A stretch of 64,000 nt of DNA from assembly GCF_015351765.1 (NCBI RefSeq), contig NZ_JADKQA010000002.1:392913-456912 (forward strand). Reading direction: 5' to 3'. This DNA is from Clostridium vitabionis. GTDB lineage: Bacteria; Bacillota; Clostridia; Lachnospirales; Lachnospiraceae. A model generated the notes under the pieces. That model did not search any database, was not told the DNA's origin, and saw only the letters and a list, made by a program, of their open reading frames with translations. Positions 9,289 through 17,459 of this stretch are shown here, in pieces (positions within the stretch are counted from its first letter, which is position 1; each line of letters begins with the position of its first letter). The position numbers and the translations under genes are program-made.

Positions 9289-10146
9289 TCAGTGGGATTC
9301 CACGAAATCCTTGAATCCCAATCCGTACACTTCTGTGGTCTGGGTGACCATGACAAAGGCGTCAGGATCGGACGCGTAGACGAATTCCTTCAGCTGAGGA
9401 AACTCGGATTTTCTCGCGGTGCAGACGACAACGGAAAGTTTGTCGCCGCTGTATCCGCCTTTCCCTTCCAGGATGGTCGCGCTGCGGTCCAGCACGTCGA
9501 TAATCTTTTTTACAATGATCTCCGGATGCTTGGTGACGATCTGTGCCTGGACGCCGACATCACTGCCGTAAATGATGGCATCGATGACTTTCGTCTGGGC
9601 GTAGAGGCTCAGCATGCCGAACAGCGCCGCGTCGATATTGCCGAACACAAACGCGGAGACGGAGAGGATGCAACTGTCGATAGCCAGGAGCAGTTTGCCG
9701 ATCGGCATGTGAGGCGCTTTCTTCTGCACCAGATACCCGACAACATCGCTGCCGCCGGTGGTGGAGCCGGAGATGAAGATGAAGGCCATTCCGATTCCGA
9801 CCAGAATTCCGCCATAGAGACTGCTCAGCAGACGGTCGCCGGCGTAGACCGGACATATCGGTGCCACCAGGTCGTCCAGAACAAAGGAATTCAGAACACA
9901 GGCAAAGGTTGTCCGGATGGTGAAGCCCTTGCTCAGGTTAAACCATGCAAGGATGAGCAGGGGAACATTGATGACCAGGATCATTTTCCCGACGGGAAGC
10001 AGGGAAAATACGTGATTAATCATCAGTGCCACGCCTACCGCTCCGCCCGGAGCGATGTCTGCCGGCTCGATGAAGGCGTGGGTGCCGATTCCATAGATGA
10101 CGCATCCGGCAAGAAGCCAAAGGAAAGATTTTATGTTCTTTCCCAT
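9289..10146 (-). CDS. YitT-family membrane protein (DUF161 + DUF2179)
   Basis: 285 residues. The N-terminal half has five to six transmembrane helices with the family's small-residue motifs (PADIAPGGAVGVAL, FIFISGSTTGGSDVVG). The C-terminal cytoplasmic DUF2179 domain runs from about residue 210 to 280 (VTKHPEIIVKKIIDVLDRSATILEGKGGYSG broken up, then VVCTARKSEF). The start is fixed by AGGAGGAGGTAA upstream. Family members are widespread in Firmicutes, often in several copies; the transported substrate is not established. Confidence 0.9.
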   Translation of the reverse strand: MGKNIKSFLWLLAGCVIYGIGTHAFIEPADIAPGGAVGVALMINHVFSLLPVGKMILVINVPLLILAWFNLSKGFTIRTTFACVLNSFVLDDLVAPICPVYAGDRLLSSLYGGILVGIGMAFIFISGSTTGGSDVVGYLVQKKAPHMPIGKLLLAIDSCILSVSAFVFGNIDAALFGMLSLYAQTKVIDAIIYGSDVGVQAQIVTKHPEIIVKKIIDVLDRSATILEGKGGYSGDKLSVVVCTARKSEFPQLKEFVYASDPDAFVMVTQTTEVYGLGFKDFVESH

Positions 10147-10179
10147 CAGGTTATTTACCTCCTCCTATAATAAAGTCGT

Positions 10180-10463
10180 AGGGTAAAGATGACCTGACAG
10201 CCAGTCAGGCTCTTATCCCTTCATTGCCAAAACTGTTAGAATGGAATGGCATGGTTATGACGCCATCCTCCTTGGACCCACAGTATATTCTGTGGCGTCC
10301 GTCAGAAAGCCAGTCGTCCAGCCATCCTCATTCGCAGCCGTTCGGTTTATGCAGGTTGAACCGCCGTTGACAGTTACAGTGCGTTCGTATGATACCCCAG
10401 GAGATTGAATAGGCAATGAGAATTCTGGAACCATTGCAACTCTTTATTCTGGAGGAATCAGTT
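10180..10463 (+). ncRNA. Candidate IS110 bridge RNA region upstream of the transposase
   Basis: The 284 bases before the IS110 transposase hold strong stem-loops. CCTGAC/GTCAGG (10193-10209) sits on an AGGG...CCCT base (10180-10220), and CCACAG/CTGTGG (10278-10293) sits within a larger GACGCC...GGCGTC stem. IS110-group elements encode a bridge RNA in this non-coding end that guides donor and target recognition, so the region is a good candidate. Element ends and binding loops were not resolved. Confidence 0.45.
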
Positions 10464-11684
10464 ATGTTAAACGCGGTAGGTATTGATGTATCAAAGGGGA
10501 GAAGCACGGTTGCTGTCCTGCAGCCAGGCGGTGTCATCGTCCATAAACCCTTTGACGTACCTCATAAGTCCAGGGATCTTCATGATCTCGCCCAATACCT
10601 TGGCTCTCTCGAAGGAGATACCAGGGTTGTGATGGAGAGTACGGGACGTTATCATGAGCCGATCCGGAATGCTCTTTCTAAAGCCGGCCTCTTTGTATGT
10701 ACGGTCAATCCGCATCTGATCAAAAATTACGGAAACAACACAATCCGTAAGGTCAAAACGGATTCCGCCGATGCAAAGAAAATAGCCCGCTACACCCTTG
10801 ACAACTGGGCTGAGCTCCGTGAATATACAAATATGGACACTACGCGTACTCAACTGAAAACTCTTAATTCGCAGTTCAGCTTCTTCATGAAGCAAAAAAC
10901 TGCCGCAAAAACGAACCTGATTGCCTTGCTCGACACGACATACCCTGGCGTCAACAAGTTATTTGACAGCCCGGTTCGTGCCGATGGAAGCGAAAAATGG
11001 GTTGATTTTGCGTATTCTTTCTGGCATGTGGACTGTGTCCGCAATGCCGGTATAAAAGCGTTTACAGACCGCTACAAGCGTTTCTGCAAACATCATGGTT
11101 ACGAGTTCCAGGAAGCCAAGGCAAACGCCATATATAAGGATTCCAAGGAACTTATAGCCACTTTGCCTAAGGAAGCTGTTTATAAAGAGCTGATCCAGGA
11201 AAGCATCCGGCAGTTAAACCTTTTGTCGGAAAATGTGGAGCACATCCGCAAAACGATGAACGAACTGGCATCTACTCTTCCCGAGTACAATACCGTTATG
11301 AACATGTACGGTGTAGGCTCTACTTTCGGTCCGCAGCTCATGGCCGAAATCGGGGATATCTCCAAATTTCAGCATAGAGAAGCTCTGACCGCTTATGCCG
11401 GTGTGGACCCGGGAAAGAACGATTCCGGGCAAGAAGTGCACAACAGCAGCCATGCATCCAAATGCGGCCCGTCGCGCCTTCGCTGCACCCTATATCAGAT
11501 CATGACAACCATGCTGCAAAACGGAGTGAGGGAAGACGATGCTGTCAGCAGCTTTCTGTTCAAAAAGAAGGCTGAAAACAAGCCGTATCTCGTGTACATG
11601 ACGGCCGGCGCGAATAAGTTCCTTCGTGTTTATTATGGCAAAGTGAAGGAATGTCTCCACAACCAGGAGCAAGCTGAACAGTAA
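10464..11684 (+). CDS. IS110-family transposase (DEDD recombinase)
   Basis: 406 residues from ATG 10464 (GGAGGAATCAGTT upstream). The N-terminal RuvC-like DEDD domain shows GIDVSKGRS, VMESTGRYHE and KTDSADAKKIAR. The C-terminal Transposase_20 domain shows GVGSTFGPQLMAEIGD and YAGVDPGKNDSGQ with the serine region typical of the family. It looks intact. The structured non-coding stretch lies on the 5' side, as in IS110-group rather than IS1111-group elements. The conserved AT-rich end AAATCACCCCTTGACTTTTTATTAG lies about 100 bases past the stop, here quoted in two parts: AAATCACCCC and TTGACTTTTTATTAG. Confidence 0.9.
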   Translation: MLNAVGIDVSKGRSTVAVLQPGGVIVHKPFDVPHKSRDLHDLAQYLGSLEGDTRVVMESTGRYHEPIRNALSKAGLFVCTVNPHLIKNYGNNTIRKVKTDSADAKKIARYTLDNWAELREYTNMDTTRTQLKTLNSQFSFFMKQKTAAKTNLIALLDTTYPGVNKLFDSPVRADGSEKWVDFAYSFWHVDCVRNAGIKAFTDRYKRFCKHHGYEFQEAKANAIYKDSKELIATLPKEAVYKELIQESIRQLNLLSENVEHIRKTMNELASTLPEYNTVMNMYGVGSTFGPQLMAEIGDISKFQHREALTAYAGVDPGKNDSGQEVHNSSHASKCGPSRLRCTLYQIMTTMLQNGVREDDAVSSFLFKKKAENKPYLVYMTAGANKFLRVYYGKVKECLHNQEQAEQ

Positions 11685-11813
11685 AACTTCCGCCCAACAT
11701 ATTGCTTCCATTGTCAGACCGCCCTATGCAGACGGCCTGGATACTTGTGACCAAAATCCATCTCTAAACTTTTTTCAAATCACCCCTTGACTTTTTATTA
11801 GCAGGCTTTCTGT

Positions 11814-13256
11814 TCAGGGAGTTTCTTGCTTCCCCTGAGCCAAATGAAATTGCTGTACACGCCGCTGAAGGGTGGCGCGCGGAACTTCCAGAATCCTGGC
11901 TGCCTCGGTCACGTTGCCGCCGGAGGTCTCCAGAGCCTTCTGAATCACCTGCTTTTCGTAATTTTCCACAGCCTCACGCAGTGGGAGAGTTTCCTGACCT
12001 TGCGCGTCTTCGCCGGCCTCGCGATTTTCTTTGAGAGTCCGGAGGCCGAGTTTCCTCATTTCCTCAAGCCTGGCAGAGACATCGGAAAGCCTGAGGGTTT
12101 CATCCTCACGGCTGACCATGCTCATTCCGTAGACGATCAGATTTTCCAGTTCCCGGACATTGCCCGGCCAGGGGTATTCCTGCAGTTTCCGCATTAATCC
12201 GGCGGAGATATATTTCACATGTTTTCCAAAAGTCGCGTTATGTTTGCTGATGTACCGCCGCACGAAGACGGCGATGTCCTCTTTCCGTTCCCGCAGCGGA
12301 GGGATATTGATCTGCATCATGCTCAGCCGGTAGTAGAGGTCCTGACGCATCTGCCCTTTCTGGATAGTTTCAAATGGTTCTGTATTCATCGCCGCGATGA
12401 TTCGGACATCGGCGGCGAGCGTATCTTTTCCGCCCAGATGCCGGAAGCTGCCGTCCTGGATCACGCGGAGAATCTTGGCCTGAAGGCTGATGGGCATCGA
12501 ATTGATCTCATCCAGGAAAAGTGTGCCCCCGTCGGCCAGTTCAAACAACCCCTTGTGATCCACTGCTCCGGTAAAGGCACCTTTTTCGGTGCCGAACAGG
12601 ATGCTTTCCAGCAGAGTTTCCGGAAGAGCAGCGCAGTTCTGTACAATAAACGGCATATTTCTCCGGGCACTGGCATTGTGGATCGCCTGGGCAAAGACTT
12701 CCTTTCCTGTCCCGGTTTCCCCGTAGATCAGGACCGGGAGAGAAGTTCCCGCCACGACGTACACATAGTCCCGGACACGGCGCATGGCCGCATTTTCCGC
12801 CACGATATCTTCCACGGTAAAAGAAGCGCGGTCGTGGTTGGTGATCAGCTTTTTCCCGATCGCGCTGATGTCGTCCACGGTCAGATCAATCCGGTCATCT
12901 TCCGGGACACTGTCTTCAGTGCAGGAGAGGTCAATGGCCCCGACGACCCGGCCGCCCCGCTTGATGGGGACAGACAGGGCGGAGATCAGTGTCGTGCCGT
13001 GCCCGATCGTAGTGAGCGGCTGGTCCTGAACATAGACGGGATAGCCCAGCTGCATGGCGCGGTAGATGGAACTGTTTTCCGTGTTGATATTCTGAAAGAC
13101 GTCAAAGAGTTTCTTCCCAAGAAGATCGTCCTGCCCTTCCATATTCCCGAGCTTTTTGTTCATTTTTGCGCTGAACAGGATTTCCCCTTCCAGGTTGATG
13201 ATGGTAATTCCATCGATATAGCCTTTCCCTTTGAACAAATTTTTCAGATCCTGCAT
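11814..13256 (-). CDS. Sigma-54-dependent transcriptional activator (PAS/sensor - AAA+ - Fis HTH)
   Basis: About 480 residues. An N-terminal PAS/GAF-like sensor (residues 1-150, e.g. IDGITIINLEGEILFS) is followed by the AAA+ domain. That has Walker A GETGTGKE (about 180), the sigma-54-contacting GAFTGA (about 227), and Walker B GGTLFLDEINSMP. A C-terminal Fis-type helix-turn-helix (TEAARILEVPRATLQRRV) ends the protein. The start is ATG 13256, 5 bases after GGGAGG. It lies downstream of, and on the same strand as, the transporter and alanine dehydrogenase genes; the latter has a perfect -24/-12 promoter, so this protein is very likely its activator. The signal is unknown, possibly an amino acid. 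Confidence 0.9.
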   Translation of the reverse strand: MQDLKNLFKGKGYIDGITIINLEGEILFSAKMNKKLGNMEGQDDLLGKKLFDVFQNINTENSSIYRAMQLGYPVYVQDQPLTTIGHGTTLISALSVPIKRGGRVVGAIDLSCTEDSVPEDDRIDLTVDDISAIGKKLITNHDRASFTVEDIVAENAAMRRVRDYVYVVAGTSLPVLIYGETGTGKEVFAQAIHNASARRNMPFIVQNCAALPETLLESILFGTEKGAFTGAVDHKGLFELADGGTLFLDEINSMPISLQAKILRVIQDGSFRHLGGKDTLAADVRIIAAMNTEPFETIQKGQMRQDLYYRLSMMQINIPPLRERKEDIAVFVRRYISKHNATFGKHVKYISAGLMRKLQEYPWPGNVRELENLIVYGMSMVSREDETLRLSDVSARLEEMRKLGLRTLKENREAGEDAQGQETLPLREAVENYEKQVIQKALETSGGNVTEAARILEVPRATLQRRVQQFHLAQGKQETP

Positions 13257-13422
13257 GGGTGCACATCCTCCCTTCACCAAGAAAAAATTATGCCGGACAC
13301 AGATGTCATTGTAGCAGACATGCACCCCTTTTTCCTATGACTTGATTTCTTTTTATGACTGTCCTCATTCCGGACAGCGGTGTGTTTTGCCGCAATCCGA
13401 AATGAGGTGGTTAACAGATATC

Positions 13423-14778
13423 TTATTTTTCGTAGCCGGGCCGCGTTTTCGGCTCTTTCGCCCACCACCAGTGGAACATCCGGCAGACGATGAAGCAGGC
13501 AGCGCTGATGGCGAGATAGATCAGGCAGAAGGTCCAGTGCTGGCCTTTCATCAGCATAACCGGGCCCAGCGACCAGGCAAACATTTCAATCGGTGTGTTG
13601 AGCGAACCGACGATGGCGGTATCATTCAGCGTCTTGGAACGGTTCTCCGGGTCAACAATCCGCAGCAGCACGAAACCGATGGCAAATACACCAGTGGAGT
13701 AGCCGTACACGAAGATGGACCGCTCAAACCAGCTGAGATCATTCATTGCCGGACCGACAACCCAAAGCATCCAGGAGACGATGACGATACCCACAATCAG
13801 AAGCATGGCAAGTGGGACCGCATACTTGATAATGACCGGAATCTTGATGGAGCAGATGCCGAAGAAGACCAGATAATCGGTAGCCGTGCCGGAAATCCTG
13901 CTGATGATGGTATTGTCGATGTAGCTGTAGGCAGGTGTTCTTTTCAGAATCAGGAACATTGCGATGCCCAGCAGGAAGGAAAACAGATAGCTGGGCAGGT
14001 CCAGCCCGGTGCTGTTGTACACCAGCTTCATCAGGCAGTATCCGACTCCGGACGGAAGCAGAAGGAGCGCCAGGTGGAAGGCCAGTGTGTCCAGCGCGGT
14101 CGAGGAGATGGTCTCATTGCCCATGGAAGCCCGGTTTTCCGGCGCGACAAGGCCGGTCCTGAGGTCTCCGGAGATGTAAGAGAAGTCCTTGATATACGCA
14201 GTGTAACCCTTTTTCGCTGCCAGCTTGATGTAGAGAAGACCGCCAAAGATTCCTGCCAGAAGGCCTACGGTTGCGCAGGTCATGGCGATATCCGAGGCAT
14301 CGGCAAATCCCAGGTCCTGCAGCGCCGAACCGACTGCCGCCGCTGTGCCGTGGCCTCCGGAGAATCCGGAGGCGAGCAGAAGGCCGAAGGAGTAATTGAT
14401 GTTCGGGAACAGGCGGGAGATCACCAGGATGGAGAAGATCACCGGGACGCTGAACTGAATGGCCTGGGCCAGTGTCTTGTAGCAGAAGTAGGAACCTAAG
14501 CGGGAGATCTCTTTTTTCATGTCAGAGCTGGAGAAGGAGAATCCCTGCAGCCCGACAGAGGCAAAGATCAGAATAATCAGTACGCCGGGATAGCTTCCGA
14601 TGGAATCCGAAAACGGGAGAATGCCGGTCTGCCTGACGATCAGCGCCAGAATACCCGCCACCATGGCAGAGGGCATGAAGAACTTCTGCACAAACTGGAT
14701 TTTTGCCCGGATAATCTGACCCACCAGGATAAATGCGGATGCTATGGAAAAATCTAACAGAAAATCATTGACGGTCAT
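13423..14778 (-). CDS. GltS-like sodium:glutamate-type symporter
   Basis: 451 residues with about twelve hydrophobic segments in two pseudo-symmetric halves. The re-entrant-loop motif SGFSGGHGTAAAVG (about residue 125) is the hallmark of the ESS/GltS family. The second half has SLNTPIEMFAWSLGPV. It lies 38 bases downstream of alanine dehydrogenase on the same strand, so it is probably co-transcribed and imports the amino acid that the dehydrogenase uses or makes. The substrate (glutamate, alanine or other) is inferred only. Confidence 0.8.
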   Translation of the reverse strand: MTVNDFLLDFSIASAFILVGQIIRAKIQFVQKFFMPSAMVAGILALIVRQTGILPFSDSIGSYPGVLIILIFASVGLQGFSFSSSDMKKEISRLGSYFCYKTLAQAIQFSVPVIFSILVISRLFPNINYSFGLLLASGFSGGHGTAAAVGSALQDLGFADASDIAMTCATVGLLAGIFGGLLYIKLAAKKGYTAYIKDFSYISGDLRTGLVAPENRASMGNETISSTALDTLAFHLALLLLPSGVGYCLMKLVYNSTGLDLPSYLFSFLLGIAMFLILKRTPAYSYIDNTIISRISGTATDYLVFFGICSIKIPVIIKYAVPLAMLLIVGIVIVSWMLWVVGPAMNDLSWFERSIFVYGYSTGVFAIGFVLLRIVDPENRSKTLNDTAIVGSLNTPIEMFAWSLGPVMLMKGQHWTFCLIYLAISAACFIVCRMFHWWWAKEPKTRPGYEK

Positions 14779-14816
14779 AACCAGGATACCCCTCCTTCTC
14801 GCATTTCCCCCGCGGT

Positions 14817-15980
14817 TTACAGTTTAATGAAGTTATCGGATTTTGTCACAGTTGCTGCCGGAGCAGGATCCAGTTTCTCGTTGGCGATGCCCAGAATGTC
14901 CTCAGGACGAATCCACGGTCTGTTCTGGAGTGCGCTGGTCTCTTCGTGAGTGAGGTATCCCTTATATGCCGTGAGACTTCTGCGGAGATAGCCGTCCTTA
15001 GCGCAGGCCTTGGCCACACCATTGTTGAGGATGCTGCGGAAGTGCGGAAGAACGGAGGCCGCATAGGCGATGGATGTGGACTGGGAGATTGCCCCCGGAA
15101 TGTTGCTCACGCAGTAGTGGACGACGCCCTCTTCGATATACATAGGATCGGCGTGGGTTGTCTCATGGAAAGTCTCGATGCAGCCGTAGTCATTGCTGAT
15201 GTCCACGATGGCAGAGCCCTTTTCCATCGACCGAACCATTTCCCGGGTGATCATAAACTCTTTGGCGGTCTTGGGCCATTTCACGCAGTTGTAAACCACA
15301 TCCGTGTGCGGAAGAATCTGGGTGAGGTTATAGCGGTTGGAAATTTCTGTGTCCACTTCCTCGTTGAACTGGCGTCCGATGTCACGAAGGGTTCCGATAT
15401 TGATATCCATGACGGTAACCCGTGCACCGAGGGAATGAAGAATCGAAGCGCAGGCTCTGCCGACAGTACCTCCGCCGACAACCAGGGCACGGACGCCCGG
15501 TGCGCCGCCGAGCCCGTTCACGCATTTTCCTTTGCCGCCGTTAATGGAGAGGAGAGCATAGAGGCCCATCAGCGCGCCCTGCTTTCCTGCTGCCTCACAG
15601 TTCGGGGAGCCGTAGCGGTGGCAGTCCTCAGCGGTGAAGGCGATGCACTTGCTGTCCAGGAGGGCCTGCACTTCATCCGGATGCGCCGCAGGGTGAATGC
15701 AGGTAAATACGATCTGATTCTCACGCAGCAGCTTGTATTCGATCGGCTCAAATTCCTTGACCTTGGTGACGAAATCGCACTGGCCATAGATTTCTTCCAT
15801 GGTATCCACCAGTTTGGCCCCTTCTGCCACATATTTTTCGTCCGGGAAACCAGCTCCTTCGCCTGCGCTCTTCTGTACCAGGATTTCATGTCCGTCCGCG
15901 ACCAGTGCGCTCACCTCAGCTGGGGTTGCGATCACGCGATATTCGCCGTTTTTGATGTCTTTCAGAATTCCTACCTTCAT
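14817..15980 (-). CDS. ald: Alanine dehydrogenase family protein
   Basis: 387 residues. The N-terminus MKVGILKDIKNGEYRVIATP matches the Ald/transhydrogenase family. Substrate residues are in KVKEFEPIEY (Lys) and FTCIHPAAHPDE (His). The Rossmann motif VVGGGTVGRA is at about residue 170, and GAISQSTSIAYA near the end. Ald interconverts alanine with pyruvate and ammonia using NAD; some relatives act on other amino acids, and the YLHLA motif of canonical Ald is CIHPA here, so specificity is not certain. AAAGGAGAG precedes ATG 15980. Expression is probably sigma-54 dependent (promoter at 16079-16095). Confidence 0.85.
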   Translation of the reverse strand: MKVGILKDIKNGEYRVIATPAEVSALVADGHEILVQKSAGEGAGFPDEKYVAEGAKLVDTMEEIYGQCDFVTKVKEFEPIEYKLLRENQIVFTCIHPAAHPDEVQALLDSKCIAFTAEDCHRYGSPNCEAAGKQGALMGLYALLSINGGKGKCVNGLGGAPGVRALVVGGGTVGRACASILHSLGARVTVMDINIGTLRDIGRQFNEEVDTEISNRYNLTQILPHTDVVYNCVKWPKTAKEFMITREMVRSMEKGSAIVDISNDYGCIETFHETTHADPMYIEEGVVHYCVSNIPGAISQSTSIAYAASVLPHFRSILNNGVAKACAKDGYLRRSLTAYKGYLTHEETSALQNRPWIRPEDILGIANEKLDPAPAATVTKSDNFIKL

Positions 15981-16078
15981 GATATTCTCTCCTTTTTTCT
16001 GCACAGGGCAGATATGTTTTTTCTGTTCCCTGATCCTCCGGATGATGCAGGAAACATTTTGTTTTCAGCATAGTAAGA

Positions 16079-16095
16079 TGCAATTTCTGTGCCAA
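16079..16095 (-). promoter_or_regulatory. Sigma-54 (-24/-12) promoter of ald
   Basis: On the minus strand, TTGGCACAGAAATTGCA matches the consensus TGGCAC-R-N4-TTGCW at every fixed position, with the GG and GC at the required spacing. It lies about 100 bases upstream of ATG 15980. Confidence 0.85.
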
Positions 16096-16217
16096 TTTTT
16101 CGATTTCGGGTTTTTGAGAGAGAACATGCGGAATAAACGCCCAGTTTACGGCATTTATCCGCCCGGAGATGGTATTGAACGAGGGGAGAACTATGAAGAT
16201 AACAGGCTGTGCGTGCT

Positions 16218-16250
16218 CATAAATGGTCTTTTATGCGCTCATATGTGAGC
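16218..16250. promoter_or_regulatory. Adjacent dyads, candidate upstream activating sequence for the sigma-54 activator
   Basis: CATAAA-N6-TTTATG (16218-16235) is followed by GCTCATATGTGAGC (16237-16250). They lie about 125-155 bases upstream of the -24 element, the usual distance for enhancer sites of GAFTGA-type activators. Assignment is by position and symmetry only. Confidence 0.45.
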
Positions 16251-16429
16251 TGTACATATCAGCTTTGACGATGGGTTCGGACGACGGAGGGGTATAAAGG
16301 CAGAAAGGCTGGCACATTCCCGTGGTAAACGGTAGACCATAACTACCTGTTGCGGCGTGCTCAAATCTTGGATAATCAAATCAGAAAAACCTAAGGTTTT
16401 TCCGACTCACACTAAGGAGGGATTGTCCC

Positions 16430-16810
16430 ATGGATCAATGCACGCATGACATACGTAAGCAGCAATGGGCAAAAATGATTCAGCAGTGTAACTCCAGCGG
16501 CCTTACCAAAAGGGAATGGTGCCGGCAAAACGGCATCAGCACAAAAACATTTTACTACAGGCAGAAACAAATGCGGAATGAAGCATACTGCGCTTTGGCT
16601 GGAAAAGCTCAGCCAGAGCAGGTTCCTTCGACCCAGGTCGAGTTTGCCGAAATTGAGCTCCCATCATCTGAATCGCTGAGTATGGAGACAGTTTCAGAAT
16701 TCCATCCTGATGCAGTCATCCGGACTTGTACCATGACAGTTGAAGTATCCAGCCATGCTTCAAAAGAGATCCTGCGCCTGATCAGAGCGCTGATAAATCA
16801 TGCTTCGTAA
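16430..16810 (+). CDS. tnpA: IS66 TnpA-type accessory protein (Orf1, HTH)
   Basis: 126 residues. The N-terminal helix-turn-helix motif is WAKMIQQCNSSGLTKREWC followed by GISTKTFYYRQKQ, as in IS66 Orf1 / IS3-like HTH proteins. AAGGAGG lies 8 bases before the ATG. The gene overlaps tnpB by 11 bases. Required in studied IS66 elements along with TnpB. Confidence 0.85.
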   Translation: MDQCTHDIRKQQWAKMIQQCNSSGLTKREWCRQNGISTKTFYYRQKQMRNEAYCALAGKAQPEQVPSTQVEFAEIELPSSESLSMETVSEFHPDAVIRTCTMTVEVSSHASKEILRLIRALINHAS

Positions 16811-17162
16811 ATTAACTGGCCTTACAAAAATTTACATCGCTTGTGGCAAGACAGACCTCCGAATGGGGATCGACGGCCTTGCCAGCATTGTAAAGGAAAA
16901 CTTTCATCTTGATCCATTTCAGACGGATGTCCTGTTCTTGTTCTGTGGAACCCGCAGGGACAGATTCAAGGGGATTGTCTGGGAAGGCGATGGTTTTCTC
17001 CTTCTCTACAAGCGCCTGGAAGCTGGAAGTTTCAAATGGCCCCGGACATCCTCGGACATGGAGGAAATCTCGCCGGAACAGTTTCTCAACTTGCTGGATG
17101 GCTTGACGGTAATCGATGTGTCTACCGTCAGGACTGACCTGCATCCTACCGAGATTCTCTGA
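16800..17162 (+). CDS. tnpB: IS66 TnpB (Orf2)
   Basis: 120 residues with the full family pattern. It has IYIACGKTDLRMGIDGLA near the start, LFLFCGTRRDRFKGIVWEGDGF in the centre (key residues C, R-D, K, W-E), and the C-terminal SPEQFLNLLDGL. Overlap with tnpA implies coupled translation. The biochemical role is unknown but it is needed for transposition of IS66. Confidence 0.9.
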   Translation: MLRKLTGLTKIYIACGKTDLRMGIDGLASIVKENFHLDPFQTDVLFLFCGTRRDRFKGIVWEGDGFLLLYKRLEAGSFKWPRTSSDMEEISPEQFLNLLDGLTVIDVSTVRTDLHPTEIL

Positions 17163-17459
17163 CGTTTTGTGCAAAACAGAGAACTTGAACGTGACCGGAC
17201 AGCATTCCGAGGTGGATAACGCCCCGCCGAAAACGCTGGCATGTGGATACTTTCCGCAATTGTTTTTAGTGAAAGCCTCTTCCTACGGAAAATGTCACCG
17301 GATGTTTGAAAATCACCCGTCCTATGTGCCCTCGTGGACGAAAAATCCCCTGCACTTTAGGAGTTATCCACAGTCATTATGACAAACCTCCCCCAGCAGC
17401 AGGTTCGCCTTTTTTGCAGGTTTCAGCTATAATGAAATCCGAAAGAAAGGCAGGGGCAT
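17163..17459 (+). other. Unusually long tnpB-tnpC spacer
   Basis: The 297 bases between tnpB and tnpC have no convincing gene. In many IS66 elements these genes are nearly contiguous. The stretch contains GTTATCCACAG at about 17362 and a T-rich run before the tnpC ribosome-binding site (AAAGGCAGGGGC). Confidence 0.5.

Noticed and set aside
12219-13340. Long open frame on the plus strand across the sigma-54 activator
   Set aside because: It mirrors the activator gene, is rich in residues typical of antisense frames and has no ribosome-binding site.
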